Source: Ceratopteris richardii
Lineage: Eukaryota; Streptophyta; Polypodiopsida; Polypodiales; Pteridaceae
Direction: 5' to 3'
DNA length: 64,000 bases
NCBI GenBank assembly: GCA_020310875.1
Contig: CM035427.1
Location: forward strand, 96,779,094 to 96,843,093
Of the stretch, positions 36,271-47,615 are shown in pieces. The notes below the pieces were generated by a model. The model saw only the letters and a list, made by a program, of their open reading frames with translations, was not told where the DNA came from and did no database searches. Position numbers and translations under genes: made by a program. Numbering within the stretch: position 1 is the stretch's first letter; every line of letters starts with the position of its first letter.

Positions 36271-37480
36271 TGGTACTTTGACAATGGGGCGACCAAACAT
36301 ATTACCTCGCAGCGCAGTTTCTTCTCTTCACTCGAGCCTGCCCCTACAGGGAATACTGTTACATGCACTAACAACTCCTCTTATCCTGTTATGGGAGTTG
36401 GTAAGATCATTTTGACTACTGTTGATGGTAGTTCTTTCACTTTGTCAGATGCTTTATTTGTGCCAGGGATCAAGAAGAATCTGTTATCAGTTTCTGCATT
36501 AGCCAAGATTGGCTTGGCTGTGAAATTTGTTGATGACAAATGTACAGTTCATGATCTATCAAATGGCGATGTTATTATTGCTTCTGGCATTTTATGTCGT
36601 GGGCTATATAAGCTCATAGACTATGAAAGATCTGTGAATGATACGGCATGTGAAGTCCGTGATTCTCACGCTATGTCAGATGCAAAGCTTTGGCATGCAT
36701 GCTTTGGTCATCTGAATTTTGCTAGTTTGCTACACCTGCAGAAATCTGAAATGGTGTCCTCTTTGCCCAAACTTGAGGCACCTGGAAAACATGTTTGTGA
36801 GGGTTGTATTTTGGGCAAAATGCAGCGTTCATCCTTTCCAAAATATGGTTGAGTTCGGGCTATGCAGAAATTACAGCTTGTACATAGTGATGTATGTGGT
36901 CCTATGCAGACACCCTCTTTTGGAAATTACCTTTACTTCATGACTTTCATTGATGATTTTTCCAGGCATGCATGGGTATATCCACTCAAAGCAAAGTTCG
37001 AAGTGTTCATGTGCTTTAAACAGTTTTTGGTTTTGGCTGAAAATCTGTCACCATGTAAAATGGGCACCCTCCGTTCTGATCGAGGGGGGGAATATATGTC
37101 TTCTGATTTTAATGCATTTCTGGCTGAACGTGGGATAAAACACTAGTGTACAGTGCCATATACACCTCAACAGAATGGAGTTGCTGAACGGAAGAACAGG
37201 TCTCTCATGGAGATGGCAAGGTGTATGGTCAAGAGTCAGGCTTTACCTCATAGTTTCTGGCTTGAGGCTGTCATGTGTGCAGCATATGTACTGAATAGGT
37301 GTCCCACTAAAGCACTGTAGTCTATCACTCCATATGAGGCTTGGCATGACCGCAAGCCATCTGTTGCTCATCTGCGTGTTTTTGGTTGTTTGGCATATGC
37401 ATTAGTGCCTGAACAACATCGCAGAAAATTGGATGATAAAGCAATTAAATGTATTTTTGTTGGATACAGTTCTGAAAGTA
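36270..37480 (+). pseudogene. C2-inner protease and integrase region
   Basis: Protease-like SDVWYFDNGATKHITSQRSF, then LSDALFVPGIKKNLLSVSAL. The pre-integrase motif is LWHACFGHLNFASLL, and the integrase core shows LVHSDVCGPMQTPSFGNY, LRSDRGGEYMSSDF and [14 protein letters not shown]. Broken. Confidence 0.88.
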
Positions 37481-37499
37481 AAGGCTATCTCCTGTATCA

Positions 37500-38743
37500 T
37501 CCATAGACTAAATGCATTCTGGTTAGCCGTGATGTTGTATTTGTGGAAGATGCTATTCAGCCATTGCTTTCATGTACTAAGGAGATATCTGTTAGCTTTA
37601 AAGACATGTATGATACTTTGATGCCTCTTTTTATAGGTGGACAGTCTAGTGCTGGTCCTAATGAGGCAACTTCTGAGCCTTTGCAGGTTTCATATGATGA
37701 TGCAGATCATTCCATTTCTGATGAAGATTTACATGATGCACTTGTTGATGAGAGAGTTGATATTGAGTAGGCAAAAACTATGCCAAAGTGGCTGGTGTAG
37801 ACTTTGCGTGACAGCAAATTAGATGCACCTTTGTCATATCGTACTCGTTCAGGCTCTCATAGTGCCTCCTTTACATCAGATTGCTATGCTATGGCTGCGT
37901 CTAGTCTCTATGATGAGAATGAGCCTGTTTCTTTTGATGAAGCACAAAATTCAGAAAATTGGATGGCTGCTATGCAATCTGAATATGATGCTATAATGAA
38001 GAATGGTACATGGTCTTTATGTGACTTGCCTCCTGGCAAGAAGGCCATTGGCACTAAGTGGGTATACAAGCTGAAGCGTAAACGTGATGGTACAGTTGAC
38101 AGGTATAAGGCTAGGCTTGTTGCAAAGGGTTATGCGCAGGAAAGAGGCATTGATTTTGATGAGACCTTTGCACCTACATGCCGTATGAATAGTATTCGGA
38201 GCATTTGTGCACTTGCAGCCCATCATGGTTGGAATGTACATCATTTGGACATTAAAACAGCATTTCTGAATGGTGACTTGCATGAAGAAGTGTATGTTTT
38301 TCAACCCCGTGGCTTTGTGTAGAAAGGGCATGAAAACTAGGCTTGCAGGTTAAAGAAGGCATTATATGGTTTAAAGCAAGCACCACATGCTTGGTATGAG
38401 AAGATACATGCCTATCTGATTGCACATGGTTTTGAGAACAGTCCAATTGAAAGCACCTTATATGTTAAGTGTGCTAATGATGTGCTTCTGATCATTGTTG
38501 TCTATGTTGATGACATGCTGCTCACTGGTCCTATTGAGATGCATATTGCTGATTTTAAGGCTAATTTGCATGCCTCATTTGAGATGTCTGATTTTGGGCA
38601 TTTGCGTCACTATTTGGGCATTCAGTTTATGCACGTTGATGGTGGAATGGCTTTGTGTCAAACAAAATATATTGACACATTATCGCGGCGTTTTGGCCTT
38701 GAGGACTATAAGCCTATTGCCACTCCTATGGAGACAGGTTTAC
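37500..38743 (+). pseudogene. C2-inner reverse transcriptase region
   Basis: TKWVYKLKRKRDGTVDRYKA, AQERGIDFDETFAPTC, HHLDIKTAFLNGDLHEEVY and the polymerase box YVDDMLLTG (about 38504), then LRHYLGIQFMHVDGGMAL. At 38743 Gypsy-4 is inserted; the C2 reading resumes at 56259-56264. Broken. Confidence 0.88.
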
Positions 38744-38884
38744 TGTAATAAAGTAAGTCTATGATCTAGGGATCCGATGGCTTCAGACAGATCTGAAATC
38801 GGATACCGTTTGGTCACTCGTCTGTAGGACCAAAGATCTCAAGAGTAGACTCAAGCATAAGTCATGTGCTCTCATATTCAAGTA

Positions 38885-38952
38885 ATCCACTTAGCCTAGT
38901 GGTTAAGTCTCATGGTTGTGAAGGAAGAGGTCTTGGGTTCAACTCCCATGGG
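38885..38952 (+). other. tRNA-like segment inside the Gypsy-4 5' LTR
   Basis: TAGCCTAGTGG (38892-38902) fits the pol III box A and GGTTCAACTCC (38936-38946) fits box B, 33 bp apart as in tRNA genes. TGGG/CCCA can form four pairs of a T-stem around the TTCAACT loop; a D-arm is partly pairable. No proper acceptor or anticodon stem, so this is tRNA-derived sequence (SINE-head-like), not a tRNA gene. The same segment recurs in the 3' LTR at 55859-55926. Confidence 0.65.
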
Positions 38953-39213
38953 GAGCATGGGAAGAGAGTTTTGCCCAAAGAGCTCTAGAGCCTTCTAACT
39001 CAAGTTAACGTGAGTTAACTTGAGTCCAGTGGACTTAACTCAAGAGGTGAGTACAACAACCACTAGTGGACTCTAGTGGAAGGTACTAAAGTAGTGGTCG
39101 AGATCACTCCAGCCACTAATAGACTCTAGTGGTGGATATGAAAGGAGTGGAGGAGATTGCACATGCACTTGTGGACTCTAGTTACATTTGTGGTCCTCAT
39201 TAGTTCAAGCAGC

Positions 39214-39221
39214 TATATATA
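39214..39221 (+). promoter_or_regulatory. Likely TATA box of the Gypsy-4 LTR
   Basis: GCTATATATACAGGC, 64 bp before the LTR end; transcription would begin near 39245. The copy in the 3' LTR is at 56188-56195. Confidence 0.65.
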
Positions 39222-39285
39222 CAGGCATAAGGTTGGGAGGAGAGTCATTCATTCATGAGCATTTGCAGTCGTTACGCTGTTGCAT

Positions 39286-39297
39286 TGGTATCAGAGC
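39286..39297 (+). other. Gypsy-4 primer-binding site
   Basis: TGGTATCAGAGC one base after the LTR, complementary to the 3' end of initiator tRNA-Met. Confidence 0.9.
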
Positions 39298-39487
39298 TTG
39301 ATTCTCTCCATAGCTCTCATCCTCATTATTTTGCTCATCTTGTGCTCTCCTATTTGTGTGTGTATTGCTCCTTCGACGAAATCAAAGCATTCTGCTCGCA
39401 GCTGAACGGAGAAGTGCGCCGATTTCCTCGCGTTAGCATCATCGAGTTTGAAGCATATTCCAAAAAGAAGGACATCACTACAGTGCA

Positions 39488-39550
39488 GAAGACGGGATTC
39501 GAACCCCCGTTTCTCCTTTAGGAGCGCGCTGCTCTATCCACAAGGGCGTC
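39488..39550 (-). other. Antisense tRNA-like module 1 in the Gypsy-4 leader
   Basis: On the minus strand GGGGTTCGAATCCCGTC (box B and T-arm) lies downstream of GTGGATAGAGCAGC (D-loop-like). Between them is a CTCC/GGAG hairpin whose loop region reads like a CCT anticodon. Acceptor stems do not pair, so this is a degenerate tRNA-like sequence. In the element's own transcript it appears as the complement of tRNA T- and D-arm sequences. Confidence 0.6.
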
Positions 39551-39649
39551 TTCATCCGCGTGAAGGGTTACCGCAGCAGAACGTATTGACCGAAGTCCTT
39601 GCTGCAGAAGATCTCAATTAGTAGATAAAAAAGTTTATACTCTCTCATG

Positions 39650-39720
39650 TGGCTGAGGGGATTCGATCCCTCGCCCCCCCAACAAGGGCGCAACCAACTA
39701 CCCAACACATCCACGGGCGT
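39650..39720 (-). other. Antisense tRNA-like module 2 in the Gypsy-4 leader
   Basis: Minus strand: GTGGATGTGTTGGGTAGTTGG (D-arm-like; 20-base core TGGATGTGTTGGGTAGTTGG), then GAGGGATCGAATCCCCTC, a T-arm with GAGGG/CCCTC pairing. On the plus strand TTCGATCC (39662-39669) would pair with the GGATCGAA found in the T-loop of plant initiator tRNA-Met, as I recall its sequence. Confidence 0.55.
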
Positions 39721-39827
39721 TCACGCTCAGAAGCCTGAAAAAATTTTTCTTGTGCTCAAATCTGGCGTTGAAGAAACTCTTAATCAAGAGCTAGCAAGAA
39801 ACAAAAACAGACTTCGCGAGCGCCTGC

Positions 39828-39895
39828 TGCCGACGGGACTCGAACCCGCACCATCAACTTGAGAGGGAGGCGACCTATCCACGCGCACAAGGCGA
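39828..39895 (-). other. Antisense tRNA-like module 3 in the Gypsy-4 leader
   Basis: Minus strand: GCGTGGATAGGTCGCC followed by GCGGGTTCGAGTCCCGTC, a T-arm with GCGGG/CCCGT pairing (one G-T pair) and a perfect box B. Acceptor pairing is lacking. Spaced about 170 bp from module 2, as module 2 is from module 1. Confidence 0.6.
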
Positions 39896-40276
39896 TTGAC
39901 TTGTTCTCAGATGTAGAAGAAACTCTACTAAAACAGTGATCAGAGCTAAAGTGCAAGCCAAGTCCTCTCATCCATCCAAGGAGCCAAGTCAATTGCTGCA
40001 GGCTGGAACCCGAGGAGTATGTTGCTTTTAGCCAAAGAAACAAACAAGGAGAACCAAAGATTGAGCAAAGCTTGAAGGAAGTGGAGTTGTGGAGTGAAGA
40101 TCCGGAGGCCTATCTTCGTCATAATTCTAGCACTCTCGGCTAGAATCAAGTCGACCTCAACGGACCAAATCATCAGGGACTATTTCTTGTGATATTCTTG
40201 CATAACTCTTTTGATTTTGTTGCACACACCACTTGCGTTAGGAATACTTAGTAAGTTTAATAACGCTTTGTGTGCG

Positions 40277-43200
40277 ATGGAGGGGACTTCTAGCCACGTT
40301 TCGCTTACGAGTACTACTAGTACGTCAGTGTTTGTTTCTGTTCCTATTTTAGTAACATCCTCATTCATGCCTAGACCACCAATAGTTGCACGTGCATTGC
40401 ATTCATCTGCACCTATGGTTTCAAATACAAGTCATGCGTCTGATGCATCTAAAATAGAATCCGCGACGATTGTAGCATTAGACGTTGAGGAATTTGCGAG
40501 TAAAGGGGAAACAATCACTACTCTAAACGAGAGGAAAGATATGGAGAGTAGGATGTTGCTAGTTGAGCAAAAGCTTGGACGGTTGTCCAGTGTTCCGGAT
40601 GAGGTTGCAGTACTCCGTCAATCTGTTGATGGAATCCAGGATCACCTTAAGGCCATTCTGAACTTACTTCAGACGCCTAAGGATTTCAGTAAGACTATTT
40701 TAGGTAGTCACACAGATACGATCGCAACTTCACCGATGTCTGTTAGGATGGAAAAGGATAAGGAATTATCCTCTCCCCAAATAGACATGTTTCCTTTAGC
40801 GGGAAGTATGAGCCGTTTGAGTCTAGCGTCTTCTACTCCCTTGTGCGTTGCTTCGGTAGGTATGTTAGAAACTCATAACCGCCCTGTGGATCTTTCCTTG
40901 GGAAAGGAGATCCGTCCTCCTTATTTCTCTGGAGAGGATAAGGATAGGAATAAGGACGCGGTTTTGACTTTCTTAGAGAAATGGAAAGATGTCCATGAAC
41001 TCAAACATACCCCGGATCATGTGAGGGTAGTAGAAGCCAGTTTATCGCTAGGACCGAAAGCTTATACATGGTGGATGAGTCTCTCTGAGACTCACAAGAA
41101 ACCCACCACTTGGAATGAATTTTCCCATCTTTTCAAGAAAGAGTTTCTCCCCGAGAATGAGGAGGAACGCAATTGGGAAGCTTGGGATAAAATTCAGCAG
41201 AAGGGTAGACCGCTATTGGTGTATATTTTAGAATACAGAGATGTAATTCTGAAGTTAAAGAATTTAGATGACTTCCATCGACTTCGCGGTTTTGTCATAG
41301 GACTTAACCAGCGAATTCGAAGTGAAGTTAAGAGGCATGCGCCTAAATCCCTTGAAGAGGCGATTAAGGTCGCACAGATTTATGAGGACAATTCACGTTT
41401 GGATGTCCCGCAGGAAAGCAGTTATTCCCAGAAGAATAACTTTAAGCGTAAGGGCAAAGGGACTAGATCTAATGAAAGAGTGTCTAAGAAACCTCGTATT
41501 TTTAGACACATCCTTTCTCCAGAAGATCATGATAAAGCGAAAAAAGAAAACTTGTGCTTTAAATGTCTCAAGCCTGGACATCGAAGCCGTGCCTGTCCAG
41601 TCGGAAGGGAAAGTAAGGGAAAGGGTAAGCAGCAAATCAATCTGATTCAATCTTTGAACTTGGATGCAAATTCAAGTGCAAAGAAGGTTCAGATTATGCA
41701 CTGCGACAGTACCCATTCATGCCAAATTTCCAAAAACATGTGGCAACCTCAAGAGTTTGGTCCACATGATTTGGTCAAGTTGCATGGATCAGTAAAAGGA
41801 CACACCATTCGGATAATGGTGGATGATTCTGCTACGCATAATTTTATCAATTATGCGTTAGTAAAAAAACTGGCTCTTCCTCAGGAACCATCTCCTCATA
41901 AATACATTGTCTCCATGATGCACGGTCAAGACACCCGTGTTTGGGACACAATGATATGTAATTTGGAACTAGAAATCCAAGGATTTCAAGATACCTTGGA
42001 CTTCCAAATCATGAACATGGATCGGGTAGATCTTGTTTTAGGGAGAGAGTGGCTATGGAGTCTAGGTCCTTCATTGACCAGGTGTTATTTTACAAATACT
42101 TTGGAATTCCAGCGTGACGGTGTTGTGTATAAGATCAAGGGTGAGCATGATGTTCCAAGTATCCCTTTGATTTCATACACTGCATTGAAGAAACTTGTAA
42201 ACACTGAAGCTAGGACTCAAGCTTTTCTTGTCCTTGGCACCGATGTAATAGATTCTGATAATATAAATCAAGTTTCTTATGTCTCGTCCTTTATTCCTCG
42301 AGAAGTTCATGTTAAATTTAACAATTTAATGAAGGAATTTAAAGATGTGTTCCCTAAGGAACTCCCCTACGGCTTGCCACCCTCTCGTGGAAACATTGAT
42401 CACAGTATCGATCTGTTTCCGGGTACCAAGCCAAAATCTCAAAACCCATACCGCCTCCCCTATGTCCAGCATCAGGAGGTGGAAAATCAAATCCAAGATT
42501 ATTTGGATAAAGGATTTATCCGCCCAAGCCAGTCTCCATGGGCAGCACCCATCCTTCTAGTGAAAAAGAAAGATGGAACTATGAGGTTGTGCGTAGATTA
42601 TAGGGCGTTAAACAATCTTACGATAAAGAACAAGTATCCCATGCCACTAGTCGAAGATCTTTTTGATAGTTTAAAAGGGGCTACAGTTTTTTCTAAGATT
42701 GATTTACGCCAAGGTTATCATCAGATCAGGATCAAAGATGATGATATTCCTAAAACAGCTTTTCGAACAAAGTTTGGTCACTACGAGTTTTTAGTGATGC
42801 CGTTCGGGTTGACAAATGCACCCGCAACATTTATGACTTTGATGAATCAAGTGCTGAAGCCGTATCTGGGGAAATTTGTTGTAGATTTTCTCGATGATAT
42901 TCTGATCTACAGTAAAGATCATGAAAGTCACTTAGAGCACTTGAAAAAAGTTTTTCAACTTCTTCGCGATAATAAACTTTACGGTAAAGAGTCAAAATGT
43001 GAATTCTTTACCCCAGAAGTAAAGTATTTAGGTCATATTATTTCCGCGGAAGGAATCAAAGTTGACCCGGAAAAGGTCCAAGCGATTCTTGAATGGCCTG
43101 AGCCCAAGACGGTTCGAGAATTACAAAGTTTTCTCGGATTGGCAGGATATTATCGGAAGTTTGTGGCTAGATATGCCAAGATTGCAGTACCTTTGACTGA

Positions 43201-44734
43201 TCAACTCAAAGGGAAGCATCAGAAGTTAAATTGGAAAGAAGAGCAAGCAAAGAGTTTTCAAGAACTGAAACTTGCTTTAGCCTCGGCCCCGGTTCTACAA
43301 ATTGTAGATCCGAACAAGCCTTTCCAATTAGAGACAGATGCAAGTTCATCTGCAGTAGGAGCAGTACTAAGCCAAGATGGTCGACCAATAGCTTTCGAGA
43401 GTAGAAAGCTAAGTCCTGCTCAGCACAATTACTCTACCTATGAGCGAGAGATGTTCGCTATTATCAATGCTCTGAAGAAATGGCGCCATTATCTATATGG
43501 ATCAAAGCTGACCATAGTTTTTGATCAAGAGAGCATAAAGTGGTTTGCAAACCAACCTGATCTAAGAGGTAGAAAAGCGAGGTGGGCCGAGCAGTTGCAA
43601 GAGTTCGATTATGAACTCAGGTATAGAAAAGGAAAGTTCAACGCAGTGGCAGACGCCTTAAGTCGGATGCCTATGTTGAACAATCTAAGTTTTGTACAAA
43701 TTCAAAGTGAATTTATTTCAACGTTGAAAGGAAGCTGCAAAGAAGATCCAAGCTTCAGTCAAGCTTGGAAAGCAGCTGAGCAAGCTGAACAAAATGAAGC
43801 AAGTACTTCTGAAAGAAAGTTTAAACACTATTCTCTCCAAGATGAATATTTGCTTTATAAAGGTAAGGTTTGTGTTCCAAGTACCTTGGACATACGAAAT
43901 CAAGTACTTTTCGAATGCCATGATGCTCCAAGTGCAGGACATCCTGGTATTAACAGAACCTATGAGTTAGTAAAAAGACATTTTTATTGGCCTAGTTTAC
44001 ATCGAGATGTGCAAAACTATGTATCTAAGTGCCATAAATGTCAAGTAAATAAATTTGACCGACTTAAAGTTGGAGGATTGCTGCATCCATTGGAAATTCC
44101 CAAAGGAAAGTGGGAAAGTATTTCCATGGATTTCATTTCTGGATTACCCCGCACTCAGAAGGGCTTTGATTCAGTTTGGGTTGTAGTTGATCGATTGACT
44201 AAACTTGCTCAGTTTATTCCAGTCAAGACTACTTATAAGACTCCAGAACTTGCAAAAATATTTGTAAATCAACTTTATAGACTCTATGGTCTTCCAGTAG
44301 ACATAGTTTCTGATAGAGATGCTCGATTTACAAGTCATTTTTGGCGAGCAGTCTTTAGTAGACTTGAAACTAAACTAAGTTTAAGTACAGCTGAACATCC
44401 TCAAACGGATGGACAGACAGAGAAAGTCAATCAGATTTTGGAAGACATACTCAGAGCTTATGTTACTTCCAAACAGACTGACTGGGAAGATTATCTTCCA
44501 TTAGCTGAATTTGCCTATAATAGTGCCAAGAATTCATCAACTGAATTTAGCCCATTCATGTTGATGTATGGTTTCCAGCCTAGATCTCCTTATGTAGTAG
44601 GACTTCATAATGAACGAGTTCAAGCAGCTCAAGAGTTCCTTCAAGACATGAACTTTAAGCTCAAGTTAGCTAAAGAAAACTTAAAGAAAGCTCAAGATCG
44701 TGCAAAGGCTTATGCCGATCCGAAGCGTAGAGAT
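40277..44734 (+). CDS. Gypsy-4 gag-pol polyprotein, up to the hAT insertion
   Basis: One uninterrupted frame. I choose ATG 40277 (context [17 protein letters not shown]) over an in-frame ATG at 40211. Domains: Gag core (about 40900-41395; [35 protein letters not shown]); CX2CX4HX4C knuckle [14 protein letters not shown] near residue 427; protease ([20 protein letters not shown]); RT with [14 protein letters not shown] near residue 873; RNase H ([26 protein letters not shown]); integrase H2C2 ([10 protein letters not shown] ... CHKCQ) and core ([39 protein letters not shown]). The frame enters the hAT after 44734; the integrase C-terminus lies beyond it. Confidence 0.95.
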
Positions 44735-44830
44735 CAGTGAAATAATTAGGGGCGAATATTAGCCCAATGGCGAATATTTAGAGAAATTGTTAAATTTTTG
44801 CTATACTTAGTGATTTGGAAACTTATAAAA
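44735..44830 (+). repeat. hAT left terminal inverted repeat and subterminal motifs
   Basis: The end reads CAGTGAAATAATTAGG. GGCGAAT occurs at 44751-44757 and 44769-44775, matching in opposite orientation the motifs at the right end. Such clusters are where hAT transposases bind. Confidence 0.8.
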
Positions 44831-44858
44831 ATAGCCCTATTTTCATCTAACCCTAGTT
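44822..44858 (+). promoter_or_regulatory. Possible promoter in the hAT left end
   Basis: TTATAAAAATAG is a good plant TATA box, followed about 30 bp on by CTAACCCTAGTTCTCTG, typical of a plant 5' UTR start. It may drive the transposase transcript, whose coding exon begins 3.3 kb downstream; this is inferred from position only. Confidence 0.4.
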
Positions 44859-44990
44859 CTCTGTAGTCTTCAATTTCGCCTTTTGTGCTATACGCGTGAG
44901 CTCTCTGTAGTCTTCAATTTCGCCTTTTGTGCTATACGTGCGAGCTCTCTGTAGTCTTCAGTTTCGCCCTTTGTGCTATACGCGTGAGCT
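44859..44990 (+). repeat. Three 44-bp tandem repeats
   Basis: Units start at 44859, 44903 and 44947, each CTCTGTAGTCTTCAATTTCG then CCTTTTGTGCTATACGCGTG with few changes. They lie in the presumed 5' UTR downstream of the TATA box. Confidence 0.9.
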
Positions 44991-45116
44991 CTCTGTCCAC
45001 TGTCGACGTCGTCTGCAGGATTATCAAGCATTCGGTGCTTGCCATCGTCGTAAGTGAAGGTTTGCACAAGAAAGAGTGTGAGGAGTCGGACGCTCTGGCT
45101 ACAGGTACCTGACCAG

Positions 45117-45118
<2 letters not shown>

Positions 45119-45174
<56 letters not shown>

Positions 45175-45182
45175 GAGAGAGA
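45119..45182. repeat. (GA)n microsatellite
   Basis: About 32 GA units with a single GACA interruption. It lies just after ACAGGTACCTGACCAGGTAC, which could hold an exon end. Confidence 0.95.
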
Positions 45183-45189
45183 ATTCTAT

Positions 45190-47615
45190 TTCATGTATGC
45201 ATTCTGTTATTTTATACATGGCTAAATGTTTTCCTGAAGTTTTCAATCAGATTGTTATTTTCTGGTGACCTGGAGGCTCATAGATGAAGTAGACATATTA
45301 TTAATATGAAAATAAGCAGGTCTGTTTAGCTTACTGATGTGGCAAAAATCAATAAGTTGAGGTTGGTTTGAAGTTATAGTTTTGTGCAACTGACAAAATC
45401 AATTGCTCTCATCCATGCAGCTTATTAAGTTTAAAAAATGGTATTGTCATGAAACATTCGTTTGTGCAGTTTGTCTTAAAGGCCACTTGGATTCCTGTGT
45501 GAAAAGAGTGACTATATTCTACTCATCAGCGTGTGCAATGTAGCAACAGACAATAGGTCGTGAATAGTCAATATTGAAGTGGTAAAATACTAAGGAGATT
45601 TGAGATTTCTGTTGAAAGTGATATTTTCTTTCATCAACATACATTTCATGGAAGATTGTATGATATCCTGCTAGGCAACATTGTTTTTTCAGAATCAGCA
45701 CCCATTCAGGGGACATTGTTTTTTACAGCCCATTTCCGTAAAAGAGGACCAGAGCATTCTCACATGTGTGCTGCAAAAGCAATGGGAAAGAATCCAGTGG
45801 TGCAAATTGTGAATATTAAGACATGCTTCTGAATGTTGTGTATTTTATATTCTACCGTGGTTATCTTATTGTCTAGTGAGTATAGGAATTTTATATAATT
45901 GTGAGTCCTGCCTTGTTTCATGCTTATTTGATGTTTTTACCGAATTGAATTCCTCGAATAGGAATTACTAATTTTTTACAATAGTAATGTAATGTGGCAG
46001 TAAGAAAGTTTCAATTCTCAAAGTCGAGGTGTTGCAAGTGGAGACTATTCGAACTACATTTCTCAATGGAGTGTGCTTTGTGGATTTTATGTGTTCCTGT
46101 GGACATTTGAGGCAGTTAACGTGTAGCTAGTCAGGATTCTTCTTGGCAGGTCTGATGATCTTAACCTTAACTAACCATGTCTAGCAAAGGAAATATAGTG
46201 AGGTCTCGAGGGTAACAGTTGCTGTCAAGTGCAATGAGTATGATACAAGGTAAGATAATCAAACAGGGTTTGATTATCTTACCTTGTATGGTTTGCTAGT
46301 TTGTATGTTTGTATGGTTTGCTAGTTTGTACATGGAACTCAAGGGAAGCTTGTACATGGATGTCAAAGAGACCATATCTTCACTTGGGACTAGTGTGGCA
46401 GCAGGCATCATCCTATGGTGACATTGTCTTACATGTCTTCTTCTTTGTGCATGTGAGAAGCAGCAGTTGCAGAAAGTAGAGTGCCGTTTTTGGTACATGT
46501 ACACAGTATAGTCTTTGTTATCTCGTGCCATTTATCTTTCATTAAATACTTTGTGGTGGCCTCTTAGTTCTGGTCTCCCAATGCTGATTGTATGTGTTCT
46601 ACATTCCCTGATCCCTTTGCTTCTTTCATCATCAGTGTCTTCTCTTGGATGTACACTTCACTGAGCTGCCAAAATTTTGGAGTTCAATTGAAGCTGCACC
46701 AGTTTATTACTATTTAGCTCATCTCTTATTCAAGCATGGCTATATGAATCATTATATAAATTATTGCAGATTTTATAATGAATGGCTAAGTTATCAGTCA
46801 TCATTCTCTGACAGTTCACTGCATGGCTTATATAGCAACCAGTTTTTCCTACTTGTCTTTAAGTGGCAACTTCCCTTACAATTTGATGATTTGACAACTT
46901 TGTCATTTTTTTGCGGGATGGCACATTCATTTTTATTTTGCTTGGTTACTTCTATGGTCATAGGGAATACACTAGTTTCGTAATCAATAATATTCTGCTG
47001 ACAACTAAGGGGTCCCCTACCTAATTATTGCTTGCAGAAATGACTGAAGATCTTATGGATTATGTGTAATGAATGGGTATTCTGCTTAAAATTTTTTGTA
47101 GAACTAATAAGTTTCCTACCCAATCCTGCCAAACGTGTTGCATATCTAATGATAGGTTTCCTACCCAATCCTGCCAAACGTATTACATATTTAATCCAAT
47201 CAATGCATGCAGGAATGCCTATAGACCCTATGAATTGCAGAAAGCAAGTAATGAAAGTACTCAGTATAGGTGTGGGTTGTGCAGGTGTTTTTTTTTTTTA
47301 ATAAAAGGAAGTTCGGCCTTAGCCTATTCTCCCGGACCTTAATTAAAATAAAGAAGAAAAGTTACAAGTGAATGGGTTGTGCAGGTGTTTCATCAGGTTT
47401 GAGACTCTGTATTAAAGGGAGAAAATTAGCACTGTTGGGTTCTTTCAAGAGTTCATAAATGTATTTACAGTGGAGCACTGTTGGGTTCTAAATGTATTTA
47501 CAGTGGAGCACTGTTGGGTTCTTTCTAAAGTTCACTACATTTCCATGGGCTTCTCCTGTAATCGCATTTTGTGATTGTATTGAACAATCACAAACTTCCA
47601 TTCATTTGTCTGTAG
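45190..47615 (+). other. hAT interior, mostly unassigned
   Basis: AT-rich, intron-like sequence. An acceptor-like TTTTTTACAG at about 45729 precedes a short readable run (HFRKRGPEHSHMCAAKAMGK), and 46640-46700 reads DVHFTELPKFWSSIEAAP. I recognise neither. Local duplications: a 46-bp pair with CCTACCCAATCCTGCCAAACG (47110-47190) and three copies of GGAGCACTGTTGGGTTCT (47440-47530). A hairpin at 46243-46289 is listed separately. Confidence 0.45.
46243..46289. repeat. Perfect 22-bp inverted repeat with 3-base loop
   Basis: Arms 46243-46264 and 46268-46289 are exact reverse complements (core AAGGTAAGATAATCAAAC) around the loop AGG. Such a tight perfect palindrome suggests a snap-back replication event or a tiny foldback element. 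Confidence 0.9.

Larger units (their letters stand above)
38744..39284 (+). repeat. Gypsy-4 5' LTR
   Basis: Starts TGTAATAAAGTAAGTC and ends ACGCTGTTGCA. It contains a tRNA-like segment (38885-38952), a palindromic AACTCAAGTTAACGTGAGTT zone and three copies of GTGGACTCTAGT-like motifs, possible regulatory repeats. Confidence 0.96.
39551..40276 (+). other. Gypsy-4 leader, remaining sequence
   Basis: Non-coding leader before the Gag start, holding modules 2 and 3. Motifs such as GAAGAAACTCT (39769 and 39916) and CTGCAGAAGA recur between the modules, suggesting the leader grew by tandem duplication. Nothing else seen. Confidence 0.5.

Noticed and set aside
39488-39895. Three functional minus-strand tRNA genes
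   Set aside because: Box B and T-arms are good but acceptor stems do not pair, anticodon stems are poor and D-arms are incomplete. Reported as tRNA-like modules instead.
40180-40368. Minus-strand frame over the start of Gypsy-4 Gag
   Set aside because: Shadow of the sense coding region with no support of its own.
46645-46983. A 112-codon frame as a captured membrane-protein gene
   Set aside because: Aromatic-rich AT sequence without a recognisable motif or consistent splice sites.
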